A stretch of 64,000 nt of DNA from Azospirillum baldaniorum (GCF_003119195.2 NZ_CP022253.1:514001-578000); one strand, 5' to 3'; numbered from the stretch's first letter, positions 9,165-16,721 are shown. The notes: generated by a model not told the origin, from the sequence alone. Translations and numbers: made by a program.

Positions 9165-9674
9165 CCGGGGCGAGCCGACGCGGCAACCTGGCAGGGCGGC
9201 GGCGCACAGATCGCCCTGCGGTGGCGGAACGGGGCGCCCGGCGAGCAGAGCGGCGATCTCCGCGAAGGGGGCGGCCAGATAGGCGTCCGGGCGCAGGGCC
9301 GTCAAGCTGTCCACCGGGAAGGAGCGGTTCACCCGTCCGATGAGGTCGATGTCGGCGGGGCGGTCGCGCGTCTTGCAGCAGGGGTGCGCGCGGTCGCGGC
9401 CCAGCGCCAGCTCGACCCCCACGCACAGCCCCTTGCAGCAGGAGGGGTCCAGCGCGCTCGGCACATAGGCGCAGTAGTTGACGAAGGGGTGGGCGCTCGT
9501 CATGCCGACCGGAGCCGTGCGGTAGAAGCGGCTGACCAGGACGGAACCGAACAGGTCGGCCAGACGGGCGGCGATCCGTGCCGCGTTCCGATCGGGTTCC
9601 ACGTTCGTTCCGATTCCCAGAATGTAGCCGTCCAGCGGCAGCGGGGCGGCCGAAACCGGAATCAATGCGTCCAT
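9039..9674 (-). CDS. FolK-like 6-hydroxymethyl-dihydropterin pyrophosphokinase, Cys-rich variant
   Basis: About 211 residues from the ATG at 9674 (a start at 9701 would add nine residues). The N-terminal GIGTNVEPDRNAARIA matches the HPPK opening GxGSNxG. RFYRTAPVGM and HPFVNYCAYV match the substrate region, and ELALGRDRAHP followed by RPADIDLI matches the HPPK signature GRxR...RxxDxDl. HPPK transfers pyrophosphate from ATP to 6-hydroxymethyl-7,8-dihydropterin in folate synthesis. Unusual points: cysteines cluster as CCKGLC and CCK around the signature, and the last 40 or so codons run antisense through the 3' end of folM (126-bp convergent overlap). It may be a specialised paralogue serving another pterin; the main folate folK would then lie elsewhere. 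Confidence 0.7.
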   Translation of the reverse strand: MDALIPVSAAPLPLDGYILGIGTNVEPDRNAARIAARLADLFGSVLVSRFYRTAPVGMTSAHPFVNYCAYVPSALDPSCCKGLCVGVELALGRDRAHPCCKTRDRPADIDLIGRVNRSFPVDSLTALRPDAYLAAPFAEIAALLAGRPVPPPQGDLCAAALPGCRVGSPRLGETPATVHRDDGAGLIVVAEDGLHRHADGLHPALFAEQRL

Positions 9675-9806
9675 AAGCGTTCCGTCGGGCGGGATGTGCA
9701 TGGAAAAGATGTGAAAATCCGGGCGGAAGCGATGATGCCGGATCGTTGCGGGTTGGTCATTTCACGGGACAAATATGAACGAATTTCGATACACCTTTCC
9801 GTATGT

Positions 9807-9839
9807 GAAAATTCGGCGGCTGATTTTTACAGAATTTTC
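9807..9839. promoter_or_regulatory. AT-rich inverted repeat upstream of the PruR-like gene
   Basis: Perfect 8-bp arms GAAAATTC (9807-9814) and GAATTTTC (9832-9839) lie 17 bp apart, about 70 bp before the ATG at 9907. The surrounding 9702-9906 gap is clearly AT-richer than the neighbouring genes, which suits a promoter region with an operator. A possible -35/-10 pair follows (TTGGAT near 9841, then CATGAT 17 bp on), but it is weak. Confidence 0.4.
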
Positions 9840-9906
9840 GTTGGATCGTTCGTAGAATGCAATCATGATAAAGGTTGCATGGCCGAATAGCGGACGGTTA
9901 GCCGAT

Positions 9907-10416
9907 ATGGTGGATAGAGTTGTTTGCCGTCTTGTCGCCCTGACGTTGTTTGTACTTGCCGGCGCGGCCAGCGCCGGGACGCTGCCGGAACCGACGGAAA
10001 AGCCGATTCTGGTCGTGTCGGGGCAGATCGGGGCGACCAACCGCGACGGTGCGGCGGTCTTCGACCGTCCCATGCTGGAAGCGCTGGGCATGGTCTCCTT
10101 CACCACCGCCACCCCCTGGTACAAGGAGCCGGTGACCTTCGAAGGCGTGCCGCTCGCCCGCCTGATGGAGCGTGTGGAGGCGCGCGGCGAAACGCTGACC
10201 GCGACGGCGCTGAACGACTACACCGGCGAAATCCCCATGGACGACGTGCGGAACCGCAAGGTGATCCTGGCGCTGAAGCGTGACGGGGCCTACATGCCGG
10301 TCAGCGACAAGGGGCCGCTGTTCATCGTCTATGATTTCGACCATGATCCGGAAGCGAACCGGCAGAAATATTTCGCACGCTCGGTCTGGCAGGTCGCCCG
10401 GCTGACCGTGAAGTGA
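9907..10416 (+). CDS. PruR-like periplasmic protein, SUOX/molybdopterin-binding fold
   Basis: 169 residues from the ATG at 9907, which begins a good signal peptide (basic MVDRVVCR, hydrophobic core, ASA-G cleavage near residue 23). The mature part looks like the oxidoreductase molybdopterin-binding (SUOX) fold reduced to one small domain: [59 protein letters not shown] and the C-terminal [12 protein letters not shown]. It lacks the Cys that ligates molybdenum in true sulfite oxidases. In Agrobacterium tumefaciens a protein of this type, PruR, binds pterins in the periplasm and controls the adjacent regulator DcpA; homologues sit beside other signalling genes. Here the next gene is a histidine kinase whose GTG overlaps this stop codon. 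A pterin-sensing partner of that kinase is the best reading. Confidence 0.75.
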   Translation: MVDRVVCRLVALTLFVLAGAASAGTLPEPTEKPILVVSGQIGATNRDGAAVFDRPMLEALGMVSFTTATPWYKEPVTFEGVPLARLMERVEARGETLTATALNDYTGEIPMDDVRNRKVILALKRDGAYMPVSDKGPLFIVYDFDHDPEANRQKYFARSVWQVARLTVK

Positions 10417-11969
10417 AGGCAGCCCTTGTGAGTCCGCCGACCGAGACCGCGCCGAAGGGAAGCTCGCGGCTGTCCCGCCTGCTGGGCTGGGCGTCGGAGG
10501 ACCGTACGCGCCGCATTGGGCTCTGGCTGGCGATCCTGACCGGCGCGTTCGGCCTGGCGGCCGCCTATCTGTCGCTGCTGGTGGTGAATTACGGCGAGGC
10601 GCTGCGCGGGGCCGCGCCCTACAACTTCGCCTGGGCCGCCAGCCAGACGGTGGGGGAGGTGACGCGGCTGGAGCAGCGCATCCTGGCCAGTGCGCTTCCC
10701 GGGGCCAAGGTCGACGCGGACGAGGTGCAGCTCCGGCTGGACATCGTGCGCAACCGCATCGCCGTGCTGGGGCGGGGGCAGGCCTCCCTCTTCATGGACC
10801 GCTACCCGCAGCATCGCCGAACGGTGGCCCGGCTGGAGGAGGCGCTGAACAGCGTCGGCACGATCCTGGCCGGTCCGCTGCCGCAGGCGGACAAGGCGCT
10901 GGCCGCCCTGGCGGTTCTGGAGCCCGTCGACCGCGAACTGAACGCCTTCGCCTCCGTCGCCTCCCAGTTCGGCGGGGAGCTGGTGGACGAGGGGCACGAC
11001 CATCTGCTCTATCTGCATGGGCTGTTCTCCATGCTGTCGGCCGGTCTGGCGGTCTGCGGCGTTCTGTTCATCACGGTGCTGCTGATCCAGAACCGGGCCA
11101 TCCGGAAGGCGCATGACCGGATGGAGGCGATGGCCGGCGCCCTGCGGACGGCCATCGCCCAGGCGGAGGAGGCCAGCCAGGCCAAGACCCGCTTCCTGGC
11201 GACCATGAGCCACGAGCTGCGCACCCCGCTGAACGCGATCATCGGCTTTTCGGAGCTGATCCGCGAAGACGGCGACATCGGCGGCGGCCGCTCCGCCGCC
11301 GTCCCGTCCGGCAGCACGAAGGAAACCACCCGCCGGGAGAACGCCCAGCGGGAGCACGCCCAGTATGCGGGCTACATCCTGACCAGCGCCCGGCACATGC
11401 TGGGTCTGGTCATCGACATCCTGACGGTCGCCCAGATGGAGGCGGGCCACGCCAATCTGACCTTCGATTCGGTGGACCCGCGCAAGGTGGTCGGCACCGC
11501 CATCGCCACGGTGCTTGGCACCCAGGCCGGGCGGGGCCGGACGATCCGGACGGCGGCGGGGGCGGTCTGGCCGGTGCTTCAGGCCGACGAGCGGGCGGTG
11601 CGGCAGATGATGCTGAACCTGCTGTCCAACGCGGTGAAGTTCAGCACCGCCCCGTCGGTGATCGAGGTGGAGGCGTGGCTGGACCCGCAGGGCGGCTTCG
11701 TCATCGCCGTGCAGGACCAGGGCATCGGCATGACGCCGGAGCAGATTGAAAAGGCCGCGCAGCCGTTCTATCAGGCGGAGGACGGCGCGACCCGCCGTTT
11801 CCAGGGATCGGGGCTGGGGCTCAGCATCGTGAAGAGCCTGATGGAGGCCCATGGCGGCCGGCTGCTGCTGGAAGGCGCGGCGGGGGCCGGCCTGCGGGCC
11901 TCCCTCCATTTTCCGGCGGAACGGGTCGGCGGGCCGGCGCCGCGTCCGGACCCGGCAAGTCAGGTTTGA
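10413..11969 (+). CDS. Membrane sensor histidine kinase coupled to the PruR-like protein
   Basis: 518 residues from a GTG overlapping the preceding stop (GTGA), which implies translational coupling. Membrane helices at about 36-58 and 204-226 flank a periplasmic helical domain of about 145 residues. The cytoplasmic part has a coiled linker, an H-box with H267 in [18 protein letters not shown], an N-box (NLLSNAVKF), and G-boxes DQGIGMTP and GSGLGLSI. Between the two H-box helices is an unusual hydrophilic insert of about 30 residues (roughly 286-316, Ser/Thr/Arg/Gly-rich). There is no receiver domain and no obvious cognate regulator next door. By analogy with PruR-DcpA, the periplasmic domain probably docks the PruR-like protein and reports its pterin state; this is inference. 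Confidence 0.9.
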   Translation: MKAALVSPPTETAPKGSSRLSRLLGWASEDRTRRIGLWLAILTGAFGLAAAYLSLLVVNYGEALRGAAPYNFAWAASQTVGEVTRLEQRILASALPGAKVDADEVQLRLDIVRNRIAVLGRGQASLFMDRYPQHRRTVARLEEALNSVGTILAGPLPQADKALAALAVLEPVDRELNAFASVASQFGGELVDEGHDHLLYLHGLFSMLSAGLAVCGVLFITVLLIQNRAIRKAHDRMEAMAGALRTAIAQAEEASQAKTRFLATMSHELRTPLNAIIGFSELIREDGDIGGGRSAAVPSGSTKETTRRENAQREHAQYAGYILTSARHMLGLVIDILTVAQMEAGHANLTFDSVDPRKVVGTAIATVLGTQAGRGRTIRTAAGAVWPVLQADERAVRQMMLNLLSNAVKFSTAPSVIEVEAWLDPQGGFVIAVQDQGIGMTPEQIEKAAQPFYQAEDGATRRFQGSGLGLSIVKSLMEAHGGRLLLEGAAGAGLRASLHFPAERVGGPAPRPDPASQV

Positions 11970-12020
11970 GCAAGCTAGGTTTGAGCAAGGCAGGTTTGGG
12001 CAGGCCAAGTTTGAGATCGA
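11961..12020. repeat. Four tandem 15-bp repeats across the kinase stop codon
   Basis: Four 15-bp units at 11961-11975, 11976-11990, 11991-12005 and 12006-12020, consensus CAGGTTTGAGCAAGC; the last is diverged at its end. The kinase stop codon lies inside the first unit, and the array ends about 50 bp before the FolE-like start codon. Extra copies would lengthen only the spacer. Confidence 0.85.
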
Positions 12021-12071
12021 GCGGCGTCGGCCTTGCCGAAAATAAGCAAAGCAAAGAAGGGATCGGGTTTT

Positions 12072-12761
12072 ATGACGGTGCAGGCAAATGTTCTCGCCCT
12101 CGTGCAGGAGGCGATGGAGGCGCGCCGCTCGAACGAGGCGCTCGACACGCCGCTGGACGCCGCGGGCGAGGCGGCCATGATCGACGCCGCGGCGCGGAAG
12201 GTCGAGGAACTGCTCGACGTGCTGCGGATCGACCATCGCAACGACCACAACACCCGCGACACGCCGCGTCGCGTCGCCAAGATGCTGGTGCGCGAGCTTC
12301 TCAAGGGCCGCTTCACGGCGGCGCCCGAGCTGACCGAGTTCCGGAACGCCGAGGAATTCGACCATCTGATCGTTACCGGCCCGATCGCCGTGCGATCGAC
12401 CTGCGCGCACCATCTGATGCCGATCTACGGCACGGCCTTCATCGGCATCCTGCCGGCCAAGGGCGGCAACATCCTGGGCCTGTCCAAGTACGACCGGATC
12501 GTCGACCATTTCGCCGCCCGCTTCCAGATCCAGGAGGAGCTGGTCAAGCAGATCGGCAATTTCATCGTCGAGGCCACCCGGCCGCGCGGGCTGGCCGTGC
12601 GCATCAGCGCCGTTCACATGTGCAAGACCCACCGCGGCGTGCGTGCCGGCCATGACAGCCGCATGGTCAACAGCTCCTTCCATGGCGAGATGCTGGAATC
12701 GCGCGATCTGCGCGAGGAGTTCCTGAGGGAGTGCGCGACGCTTGAGCGTTCCGCCCGCTGA
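12072..12761 (+). CDS. Divergent GTP cyclohydrolase I (FolE paralogue)
   Basis: 229 residues. The ATG at 12072 is preceded by GAAGGGA. GTP cyclohydrolase I opens GTP to 7,8-dihydroneopterin triphosphate, the first step to folate and other pterins. The zinc ligands C111, H114 and C184 are present (STCAHHLMPIYG and HMCKTHRGV), as are the substrate residues in GLSKYDRIV and QIQEEL. It differs clearly from the canonical FolE at 15012-15677: the usual Cys-Glu-His-His is Cys-Ala-His-His, and the end SSFHGEML replaces the usual TSRMLGAF. The active site looks intact, so it is probably an enzyme with a special supply role. It follows the PruR-like/kinase pair on the same strand after the tandem-repeat spacer. 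Confidence 0.85.
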   Translation: MTVQANVLALVQEAMEARRSNEALDTPLDAAGEAAMIDAAARKVEELLDVLRIDHRNDHNTRDTPRRVAKMLVRELLKGRFTAAPELTEFRNAEEFDHLIVTGPIAVRSTCAHHLMPIYGTAFIGILPAKGGNILGLSKYDRIVDHFAARFQIQEELVKQIGNFIVEATRPRGLAVRISAVHMCKTHRGVRAGHDSRMVNSSFHGEMLESRDLREEFLRECATLERSAR

Positions 12762-13674
12762 GCGGACCGTTCTGCCCGTCCCGACGGGCGCGAAGCGCCT
12801 GACCGTTTCCGAGGGCGCGGAAAGGCGGTCCGGCATCGCGGGGGCGGCGCTGTTGATGGCGGCGTCGCTCGCCCTGGTGCTGACCGCCGGGGCGCTGGCC
12901 CGCGAACTGGGCGCCCGCTACGGAGCGGCGGAGGTTCTCTTCCTGCGCTTCCTGCTGTCGCTGCCGGTGGTCGCCGCGGCGGCTTTTGCGATGGCCGGGC
13001 GGCGCGCCCTGTCCGTCACCCGGCCCGGCGGCCACGCGGTGCGGGCGCTGAGCGGCGTCGGGGCGGCGCTGATCTTCTACGCGGCGGCCCAGCATCTGCC
13101 TTTTGCCGATCTGGTCGCCCTGTCCTACGCGGCGCCCCTGTTCGTGGTGCTTCTGTCAGGCCCGGCCATCGGGGAACGGGCGGGGGCGGCCTCCGCCGTC
13201 TGCGTCGCGCTGGGGATGGCCGGGGTCTTTCTGATCGCTCCGCCGACGCGGCTGGAGCCGTGGAGCCTCGCCATGCTCGCCATGGCCTTCCTCAACGCGG
13301 TCTGCATCCTGGCGACCCGGCGGACGGCCCAAGCCGACGGGCCGGCGGCCACCGGGCTGGTCTTCGTGCTGGCTGGGTGCCTGCTGACCGCCCCGGCGGC
13401 CCTGCTGACCGACTTCCAAATGCCCGAGCCGGCGGATCTGCCGGTCTTCCTGCTGCTGGGTTTCGCCGCGGGGGCGGCCATTCTGCTGAACGCCGCCGCC
13501 TTCCGCCGAGCGCCGGCGGCGGTGCTGGCGCCCATCGATTATCTGGGGATCGCGGCCTCAGCGGCCATCGGCTTCCTATGGTGGGGCGAAAGCCCGTCGC
13601 CCGCGGTGCTGCTGGGCGGGGGGCTGATCGCCGCCGCCGGGCTGGGCACCCTGTGGGCGGGCGCGCGGCGCTGA
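12742..13674 (+). CDS. EamA/DMT-family transporter
   Basis: 310 residues with about ten hydrophobic helices and two EamA halves, an inner-membrane exporter of the drug/metabolite superfamily. The start is uncertain. A TTG at 12742 overlaps the FolE-like gene by 20 bp and keeps the whole first helix, whereas the first in-frame ATG (12856) would begin inside that helix. LRFLLSLPVV and LPFADLVALSYAAPLFVVLLSG match the typical end of the first half, and VLAPIDYLGIAASAAIGFLWWGE the second. The substrate cannot be read from sequence. Coupling to a pterin-synthesis gene makes pterin or precursor export conceivable, but EamA proteins are common and the link is speculative. Confidence 0.85.
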   Translation: MSVPPAERTVLPVPTGAKRLTVSEGAERRSGIAGAALLMAASLALVLTAGALARELGARYGAAEVLFLRFLLSLPVVAAAAFAMAGRRALSVTRPGGHAVRALSGVGAALIFYAAAQHLPFADLVALSYAAPLFVVLLSGPAIGERAGAASAVCVALGMAGVFLIAPPTRLEPWSLAMLAMAFLNAVCILATRRTAQADGPAATGLVFVLAGCLLTAPAALLTDFQMPEPADLPVFLLLGFAAGAAILLNAAAFRRAPAAVLAPIDYLGIAASAAIGFLWWGESPSPAVLLGGGLIAAAGLGTLWAGARR

Positions 13675-13693
13675 CGGCTTCCGCCCGTTTCGC

Positions 13694-14176
13694 CTACTGC
13701 ACCACGATCCGCCGCACCACGGCCTTGGTGGCGCGGGCCAGATCCGCCGGGGCCAGGGCGATCTGCAGGCCGCGCCGCCCGCCGTTGACGACCATTTCCG
13801 GCAGGGTCTCGGCGCTGGAATCGATGAAGGTGGGCAGGGCCTTGCGCTGGCCCAGCGGGCTGATGCCACCGACCATGTAGCCGGTGGTGCGCTCCGCCAG
13901 GGTGGGGTCGGCGAGATCGGCCTTCTTGGCCCCGGCGGCGGCGGCCAGCGCCTTCAGGTCCAGCTTCGCCGCGACGGGGATGACGACGCAGGCCAGCGCC
14001 TTCGGCTCCAGCTGGACGATCAGCGTCTTGTAGACCACCGCCGGGTCCAGCCCCATCGCCGCCGCGGCGTGCAGGCCGATGGCGTCCGCCGAGGGGTCGT
14101 ACTCATACTCCATCAGGCGGTGGGGCATCCCCGCCGCCTTCGCCGCGTTCACCGCCGGTGTGACCTTCGCCGCCAT
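13694..14176 (-). CDS. ybaK: Cys-tRNA(Pro)/Cys-tRNA(Cys) deacylase, YbaK family
   Basis: 160 residues from the ATG at 14176, the normal YbaK length. These cytoplasmic proteins hydrolyse mischarged Cys-tRNA(Pro) bound by prolyl-tRNA synthetase. Family features are EYEYDPSADAIGLHAAAAMG, VVYKTLIV with the conserved Lys, VVIPVAAKLDLKALA, GYMVGGISPLGQ and the ending GGRRGLQIALAPADL. It converges with the EamA gene, with a 19-bp gap. Confidence 0.93.
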   Translation of the reverse strand: MAAKVTPAVNAAKAAGMPHRLMEYEYDPSADAIGLHAAAAMGLDPAVVYKTLIVQLEPKALACVVIPVAAKLDLKALAAAAGAKKADLADPTLAERTTGYMVGGISPLGQRKALPTFIDSSAETLPEMVVNGGRRGLQIALAPADLARATKAVVRRIVVQ

Positions 14177-14299
14177 CTCGACCTTGCTCCCCAGGCGCGG
14201 ATTCGCCCTTTCATGCCGGGAGCTTAGCAGACCGCCCCAGCGAGGGGGAGAGGGGGACGGAGGGGAGGGCGCAACGCCGCGGTGCACCCCTTTCGACGA

Positions 14300-14320
14300 C
14301 GCAATTTTGCCCAAATTGCG
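14300..14320. promoter_or_regulatory. AT-rich palindrome upstream of the regulator gene
   Basis: A perfect inverted repeat, CGCAATTT (14300-14307) and AAATTGCG (14313-14320), with a 5-bp spacer; it lies 92 bp before the ATG of the response-regulator gene. An A/T-rich dyad of this size is conspicuous in a region of about 70% GC and looks like an operator for a dimeric regulator, possibly the Fis-type protein encoded just downstream. Confidence 0.5.
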
Positions 14321-14411
14321 CCGGTGTTCATGCCAACGCGCCTTGGACAGACGGGCCGCCTGCCGCGATTCTGACCGCCGGCCCGTTCCCCGGTCGGAGA
14401 GTTGGAGAATC

Positions 14412-14999
14412 ATGGTCCCACGCACGCTGCTTGTCGTCGATGACGATCCCACCCTGGAAGGCCGGGTCCAGGACGCCCTGCCGGTGTGCCGGATCGTCGC
14501 CGCGGGCGGCGTGGCGGACGCGCTGGAGGCGGTGCGGGCGCACCGGCCCCCGGTGGTGGCCCTGTCGGTCGATCTGGTCCAACTGGCGGAATCGCCGAAC
14601 GGCGGCGGCGACGGCCTGGACGCCCTGTCGCTGATCCTGGGCGAGGCGCCGTCGATCAAGGTCATCGCGCTCGCCCCGCACGACCAGAGGGTGCTGGCGG
14701 TGCGCGCGGTGGCCCGCGGCGCCCATGAGGTGTGCGGCAAGCCGATCGACGCGCAGGAGCTGGCCGGGGTGGTGCAGCGCGCCTTCCAGCGCGCCGACCT
14801 GGAGCTGGAAGGGCGCCGGCTGGCCACCGGCGACGCCCCGCCGACCCTGCGCGTCCTGCGCGACGAGACGGAACGGCGCGCCCTGCTCGATTCGCTGGCC
14901 CGCTCCGGTGGCAACCTGTCGGCGACGGCGCGCCTGCTCGGGGTCAGCCGTCCGACGCTCTACAGCCTGCTGCGCCAGCACGGCATCCGCGCCGATTGA
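14412..14999 (+). CDS. Regulator with degenerate receiver domain and Fis-type HTH
   Basis: 195 residues in two domains. Residues 5-125 form a receiver fold: the acidic triad D10-D11-D12 and the lysine K110 (CGKPID) are kept. The position that should hold the phospho-accepting Asp at the end of strand 3 is Ser52 (VALSVDL; the nearest Asp, D54, is two residues late), and the switch Thr is Ala88. Residues 155-193 are a Fis-type helix-turn-helix (GGNLSATARLLGVSRPTLYSLL). The layout resembles PrsR-type regulators, but without a sigma-54 ATPase domain. It is probably a phosphorylation-independent pseudo-receiver. It could act with the orphan kinase 2.4 kb upstream, but the missing Asp argues against simple phosphotransfer. 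Confidence 0.8.
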   Translation: MVPRTLLVVDDDPTLEGRVQDALPVCRIVAAGGVADALEAVRAHRPPVVALSVDLVQLAESPNGGGDGLDALSLILGEAPSIKVIALAPHDQRVLAVRAVARGAHEVCGKPIDAQELAGVVQRAFQRADLELEGRRLATGDAPPTLRVLRDETERRALLDSLARSGGNLSATARLLGVSRPTLYSLLRQHGIRAD

Positions 15000-15011
15000 C
15001 GCGGGATCGGC

Positions 15012-15677
15012 TCACTCCGCGCGTGAACCGGGATTGCCGATCATCGACAGGAACTCGCGCCGGGTGGACGGATCGCTGCGGAAGGCGCCGAGCATCCGGC
15101 TGGTCACCATGGTGACGCCGGTCTTGTGCACGCCGCGGGTGGTCATGCACTGGTGCTGCGCCTCGATCACCACGGCGACGCCTTCGGGCTGGAGCACCTG
15201 ATCGATGGCGTTGGCGATCTGCGCCGTCATCTTCTCCTGGATTTGCAGGCGCTTGGCGTAGGCCTCGACAAGCCGCGCCAGCTTGGAGATGCCGACGACG
15301 CGCTGGCGGGGCAGGTAGGCAACGTGCGCCTTGCCGATGATCGGCACCATATGGTGCTCGCAGTAGGACTCCAGACGGATGTCGCGCAGCACGACCATCT
15401 CGTCGTAGCCGTCGGTCTCCTCGAAGGTGCGTGCGAGGATTTCCTCCGGGTCGATGGCGTAACCGGCGAAGAACTCCTCGTAGGAGCGGACCACCCGGTC
15501 CGGTGTGCCGACCAGACCCTCACGCGCCGGATCGTCGCCAGCCCAGCGGATCAGTGTGCGGACGGCGTCCTCGGCCTCGGCACGGGTGGGGCGCGCGATC
15601 TCGCCATGGCCGGTGCCGGCGGGGTGGCCGGGGCCGCGGAGGACATTGTCGGCGTGCGGAGTCTTGGAAGCCGTCAC
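15012..15677 (-). CDS. folE: GTP cyclohydrolase I (canonical)
   Basis: 221 residues. It converts GTP to dihydroneopterin triphosphate and formate at the head of folate synthesis. Zinc ligands are C106 and H109 in [12 protein letters not shown], and C177 in [10 protein letters not shown]. The canonical [29 protein letters not shown] and TSRMLGAF follow. A disordered stretch of about 30 residues precedes the helical N-terminal domain, as in many alphaproteobacteria. It converges with the pseudo-receiver gene. This is the second FolE-type gene in 3.6 kb and the more likely housekeeping one. Confidence 0.97.
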   Translation of the reverse strand: MTASKTPHADNVLRGPGHPAGTGHGEIARPTRAEAEDAVRTLIRWAGDDPAREGLVGTPDRVVRSYEEFFAGYAIDPEEILARTFEETDGYDEMVVLRDIRLESYCEHHMVPIIGKAHVAYLPRQRVVGISKLARLVEAYAKRLQIQEKMTAQIANAIDQVLQPEGVAVVIEAQHQCMTTRGVHKTGVTMVTSRMLGAFRSDPSTRREFLSMIGNPGSRAE

Positions 15678-15983
15678 GGGGCGAAGCCTTTCGATTCCTG
15701 GTCAAACAGGTTCTGATCACATGCGGGCCGTCGCCGCGGCACACAATGCCGGAGCCGGCAAGTCAGGTATGAATACGGCCCACTGCTCGCCCGGATCACC
15801 GGGATTTTCGAGAAAGCCGGCAGGCCGCAGGGCGGAGTATGGCGCAAGTGGGTTCGATGGCCCCACAGTCAAGGCGCCGGGCGCGGCCTTTCAGCGCGTG
15901 CTGCGGCGATTGGTTGCACGCGCCCGGTGGTTTTTCAGCGGCGGCCGTCGAGCGCCTGTCATGCGCCCGTCACGCGCTCGTCG
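15678..15983. other. Intergenic region upstream of folE
   Basis: A 306-bp gap between two minus-strand genes. It should hold the folE promoter at its left end, but no convincing -35/-10 pair, riboswitch or terminator could be picked out. The short open frames here look like non-coding GC-rich sequence. Confidence 0.5.
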
Positions 15984-16376
15984 TCAGTTCAGTTGGCGGG
16001 GCTGATGCGGGCTGTCCAGCGAGAAGGCGGGGACCGCCACGTCGAAGGCCTCGCCGCCGCCCGTTTCGAAGCGGTAGGAGCCGACCATGATGCCGGAGGG
16101 CGTGGGTAGCGGCGTTCCGCTGGTGTATTCGAAGCTGCCGCCGGGTTCCAGCACCGGCTGTTCGCCCACCACGCCCGGCCCGCGGACCTCCTGCACGCGC
16201 CCCAGCGCGTCGGTGATGTGCCAATAGCGTGTGCGCAGCCGGACGGTTTCCTGGCCTTCGTTCTCGATCCGGACGTGATAGGCCCAGACATAGCGGCTTT
16301 CGGCGGGCATGGACTGCTCGTCGAGAAAGACCGGCTGGACGGTGACGCGGATCGCGCGGGTGACTTTCGTGTACAT
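15984..16376 (-). CDS. apaG: ApaG domain protein (Co2+/Mg2+ efflux protein ApaG)
   Basis: 130 residues from the ATG at 16376, the usual ApaG length. It is a single fibronectin-III-like beta sandwich. Signatures are [60 protein letters not shown] and [11 protein letters not shown]. ApaG is genetically linked to cobalt/magnesium resistance and diadenosine tetraphosphate metabolism in enterobacteria; its biochemical role is not settled. It stands alone and is divergent from the GNAT gene. Confidence 0.95.
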   Translation of the reverse strand: MYTKVTRAIRVTVQPVFLDEQSMPAESRYVWAYHVRIENEGQETVRLRTRYWHITDALGRVQEVRGPGVVGEQPVLEPGGSFEYTSGTPLPTPSGIMVGSYRFETGGGEAFDVAVPAFSLDSPHQPRQLN

Positions 16377-16548
16377 GGCGGCACTCCCGGTTCTGAGAAT
16401 AGGGGTGGGGGAAAGCGCCTGTCCAGTGGTGGAGCGGGGGACACCCCCTCCGGATGCTCCGAAACGGCGGGGTGGGGGCGCGGCGATGCATGCAGGACAC
16501 ACCGGGAAGCCATGCGCAACGGGCCGGTTCCGGCCCTTTCACGATCGC

Positions 16549-16577
16549 TTGAACCCCCTGTCCGCTGGTGTTATATG
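16549..16577 (+). promoter_or_regulatory. Sigma-70-type promoter
   Basis: TTGAAC (16549-16554) and TATATG (16572-16577) are separated by exactly 17 bp. This is the best -35/-10 match noticed in the window. It points towards the GNAT gene, leaving an untranslated leader of roughly 200 nt. Confidence 0.6.
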
Positions 16578-16610
16578 CGAGGTCCCTGCAACGGCCGAAG
16601 AGCCTTGCCC

Positions 16611-16721
16611 ATGTCTCGTCCGCACAGCATCAGCATCCGACGACGACGCCACGCCGCGCTGCGCGCGGTTGCGGCCGTCCTTGGGTCGCGTGCGGACGCT
16701 TCGGGTCTCCGCCGGCACTGA
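16611..16721 (+). CDS. Possible 36-residue Arg-rich leader ORF
   Basis: A short frame starting at ATG 16611, about 35 bp after the -10 box, with GAAGAG as a weak ribosome site. It encodes a very basic peptide containing the run IRRRRHAALRAV and ends 71 bp before the GNAT start. It could be a leader peptide or simply chance in GC-rich sequence; no homologue is known to me. Confidence 0.25.
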   Translation: MSRPHSISIRRRRHAALRAVAAVLGSRADASGLRRH

